Shown here: one piece after another, positions 45,871-47,383 of the stretch
Layout: each line of letters opens with the position of its first letter
How positions within the stretch are numbered: the stretch's first letter is position 1
Origin: an uncultured Ferrovum sp.
GTDB lineage: Bacteria; Pseudomonadota; Gammaproteobacteria; Burkholderiales; Ferrovaceae
DNA: 47,383 nucleotides
Assembly: GCA_903909215.1 (NCBI GenBank)
Contig: CAIVUX010000003.1
Coordinates: forward strand, 1 to 47,383
Direction of reading: 5' to 3'
Notes under the pieces: generated by a model
What the model was told of the DNA's origin: nothing
Seen by the model: the letters and a program-made list of their open reading frames with translations, nothing else
The model's database searches: none
Made by a program: the position numbers and the translations under genes

Positions 45871-45899
45871 GTTCACCCGGTTCTATAATCAGGGTAAAC
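45871..45899 (+). promoter_or_regulatory. dctA promoter region with inverted repeat around TATAAT
   Basis: TATAAT at 45884-45889 is a perfect -10. It is enclosed by GTTCACCC (45871-45878) and GGGTAAAC (45892-45899), inverted arms with one mismatch. No convincing -35 is seen. The start codon of dctA is about 85 bases downstream, and no sigma-54 site is visible. Confidence 0.4.
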
Positions 45900-45973
45900 T
45901 GATGCGACTCTGTAATTAACGTCTACTGCGCTCAGTTCTGGACAAAAACCCTAAATAGAGAGAGGCCCTTAAA

Positions 45974-47224
45974 ATGAAAAGATTAATGAGTACCCTATAT
46001 TTCTGGGTATTGCTGGGCATTTTTGCCGGCGGCCTATACGGCTATTTGGACCCTAAAGACGCAGTGGCCTTAAAGCCCTTTGGGGATGGCTTTATTGCGC
46101 TCGTTAAAATGATGATTGGTCCGGTGATTTTCTGTACCGTGGTACTGGGCATTGCCGGCGCTGGTGACATGAAAAAAGTGGGGCGCGTGGGCGGCAAGGC
46201 GCTGATTTATTTTGAAGTAGTATCCACCTTCGCGCTGCTGATTGGTTTGGTAGTCATGAACACCATTAAACCGGGCAAGGGTTTTAACATCGACCCTGCC
46301 ACGCTAGACCCCAAAGCGGTAGCCTCCTACGCCAAAGCCGCCTCCGATCAAACGGTGGCCGATTACATTCTGCACATTATTCCCAAAACATTATTGGATG
46401 CCTTTACCAATAGTGGTGATTTGCTGCAAATTTTATTGGTGGCTATTTTGTTTGGCTGGTCCTTGGGCCGCATGGGCAATACCGGGGAATACATACACCG
46501 TTTCATTAATGAAATTTCACGGGCTTTCTTCAGTATGATGAATGGCATCATGAAGCTGGCACCCATTGGGGCTGGCGGCGCCATGGCCTTCACCATTGGT
46601 AAATATGGTGTGGCTGCCCTAGGCCCCTTAATGTCATTGATGGCCGTGTTCTATCTCACCTGCCTCATTTTCATTATTGTCGTATTGGGTGCCATTTGCG
46701 CCGTAACCGGTTTCAATATTTTCCGTTTCTTAAATTACATTAAAGCGGAGTTGCTGACCGTGCTGGGCACCTCTTCTTCAGAGGCGGCGTTGGTGCCGTT
46801 AATGCAAAAACTAGAAAATGCGGGTTGCCCTAAAGCCGTGGTGGGATTGGTGGTTCCTTCCGGTTATTCGTTTAATCTGGATGGCACCAACATCTACCTC
46901 ACCATGGCCTCCTTATTTGTGGCGCAAGCGCTCAATATTGATCTGTCCTTAGAACAACAACTCACTTTGCTGTTTGTGGCCATGCTCACGTCTAAAGGCG
47001 CATCCGGCGTTACGGGCGCGGGGTTCATTACCCTAGCCGCCACCTTGGCCGTAGTACCCAGCGTACCCGTGGCGGGGCTGGCGCTTATTTTAGGGATTGA
47101 TCGCTTCATGTCTGAAGCGCGCGCTATTACCAACTTCATTGGTAACAGCGTGGCCTCCGTGGTGATATCCCGTTGGGAAAAAGAGCTGGATTACGAAAAA
47201 CTAAACAAGGCCTTAAAGGGCTGA
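45974..47224 (+). CDS. dctA: Dicarboxylate:cation symporter (DAACS family, DctA)
   Basis: An inner-membrane importer of C4-dicarboxylates (succinate, fumarate, malate). The 416-residue protein has eight or so hydrophobic helices and the reentrant-loop motifs [17 protein letters not shown] near residue 262 and [15 protein letters not shown] near residue 295, typical of DctA. A GAGAGG ribosome site precedes the ATG. The thiC start is 19 bases after the stop. Confidence 0.93.
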   Translation: MKRLMSTLYFWVLLGIFAGGLYGYLDPKDAVALKPFGDGFIALVKMMIGPVIFCTVVLGIAGAGDMKKVGRVGGKALIYFEVVSTFALLIGLVVMNTIKPGKGFNIDPATLDPKAVASYAKAASDQTVADYILHIIPKTLLDAFTNSGDLLQILLVAILFGWSLGRMGNTGEYIHRFINEISRAFFSMMNGIMKLAPIGAGGAMAFTIGKYGVAALGPLMSLMAVFYLTCLIFIIVVLGAICAVTGFNIFRFLNYIKAELLTVLGTSSSEAALVPLMQKLENAGCPKAVVGLVVPSGYSFNLDGTNIYLTMASLFVAQALNIDLSLEQQLTLLFVAMLTSKGASGVTGAGFITLAATLAVVPSVPVAGLALILGIDRFMSEARAITNFIGNSVASVVISRWEKELDYEKLNKALKG

Positions 47225-47242
47225 TTGTCGGAGTGTGTTGGA

Positions 47243-47383
47243 ATGAATGCTAACCCTAAATTTCTTGCTGAAACGGCTCATGTAGATGAAGCCTCCGTGG
47301 CTCCGTTGCCCCAGTCCCGTAAAATTTACGTGGAGGGCTCGCGCGCCGATATCCAAGTGCCCATGCGAGAAATTAGTCAGTCG
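47243..47383 (+). CDS. thiC: Phosphomethylpyrimidine synthase ThiC, N-terminal part (3' end outside window)
   Basis: The frame is open to the last base. It starts [18 protein letters not shown] and ends with [21 protein letters not shown], the signature ThiC N-terminal segment. ThiC makes the thiamine pyrimidine from AIR by a radical-SAM reaction. It follows dctA with only 18 bases between, and I see no THI-box (TPP riboswitch) there, which most thiC genes have. Confidence 0.9.
   Translation, partial: MNANPKFLAETAHVDEASVAPLPQSRKIYVEGSRADIQVPMREISQS

Overview
The window reads as a chromosomal segment of a betaproteobacterium, most likely an autotroph of the Nitrosomonadales/Gallionella/Ferrovum kind. 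This is inferred from gene order and protein character: cbbR-gap-pgk-pyk-purC, argG-argF-argD-rpsT-murJ, ribF-ileS-lspA-ispH, zapB-zapA-6S RNA-EVE gene, and a Gram-negative envelope gene set. Base composition is moderate, and nearly all DNA is coding. I see no prophage, transposase, CRISPR array or rRNA. The genes are mostly core genes and all complete ones look intact; birA (left edge) and thiC (right edge) are cut by the window.

Layout. 1-1037: birA end and coaX. 1034-3243 (minus): yraN-gmhA-dolP-rfaE2, facing rsmI. 4167-8396 (minus): yajQ-type gene, argG-argF-argD, rpsT. 8556-11061: murJ facing cysB. 11227-16905: ribF-ileS-lspA-ispH and a Fur-family regulator. 16933-18962: NDUFA9-like protein, tRNA-Thr(CGT), ChaN-like protein. 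19081-24025: porin, aldehyde dehydrogenase, ilvA. 24139-27936: rpiA, phoU, and the minus-strand group rsmE-argA-yggX. 28014-34540: inositol-phosphatase-like gene, cbbR, and gap-pgk-pyk-purC. 34537-35706 (minus): zapB-zapA-ssrS-EVE gene. 35756-38666: cobalamin riboswitch, btuB-like receptor and a BtuM-like membrane protein. 38779-45074: msbA, a UDP-glucuronate-epimerase/glycosyltransferase pair, waaC-waaA-greB. 45098-47383: pcm, dctA and the start of thiC.

Themes. Arginine synthesis (argG, argF, argD, argA), lipopolysaccharide inner core (gmhA, rfaE2, waaC, waaA, msbA), lower glycolysis and Calvin-cycle carbon flow under a CbbR-type regulator, and B12 uptake under a riboswitch.

The most unusual signal is a family of a 13-nt self-complementary repeat, GGGGTCAGACCCC or its complement. 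There are ten exact copies plus degenerate ones at six loci, all within the first 28 kb. It fills the whole gap between convergent stop codons at two junctions, forms 38-nt inverted repeats with matched locus-specific flanks at two loci, and lies in frame inside birA and at the N-terminus of the ChaN-like gene. Seven of the other eight convergent gene pairs overlap at their stop codons, so there is almost no room for ordinary terminators. Non-coding elements found by eye include 6S RNA, a cobalamin riboswitch with a probable terminator switch, a perfect FNR-type site, and a long inverted repeat around the gap promoter.
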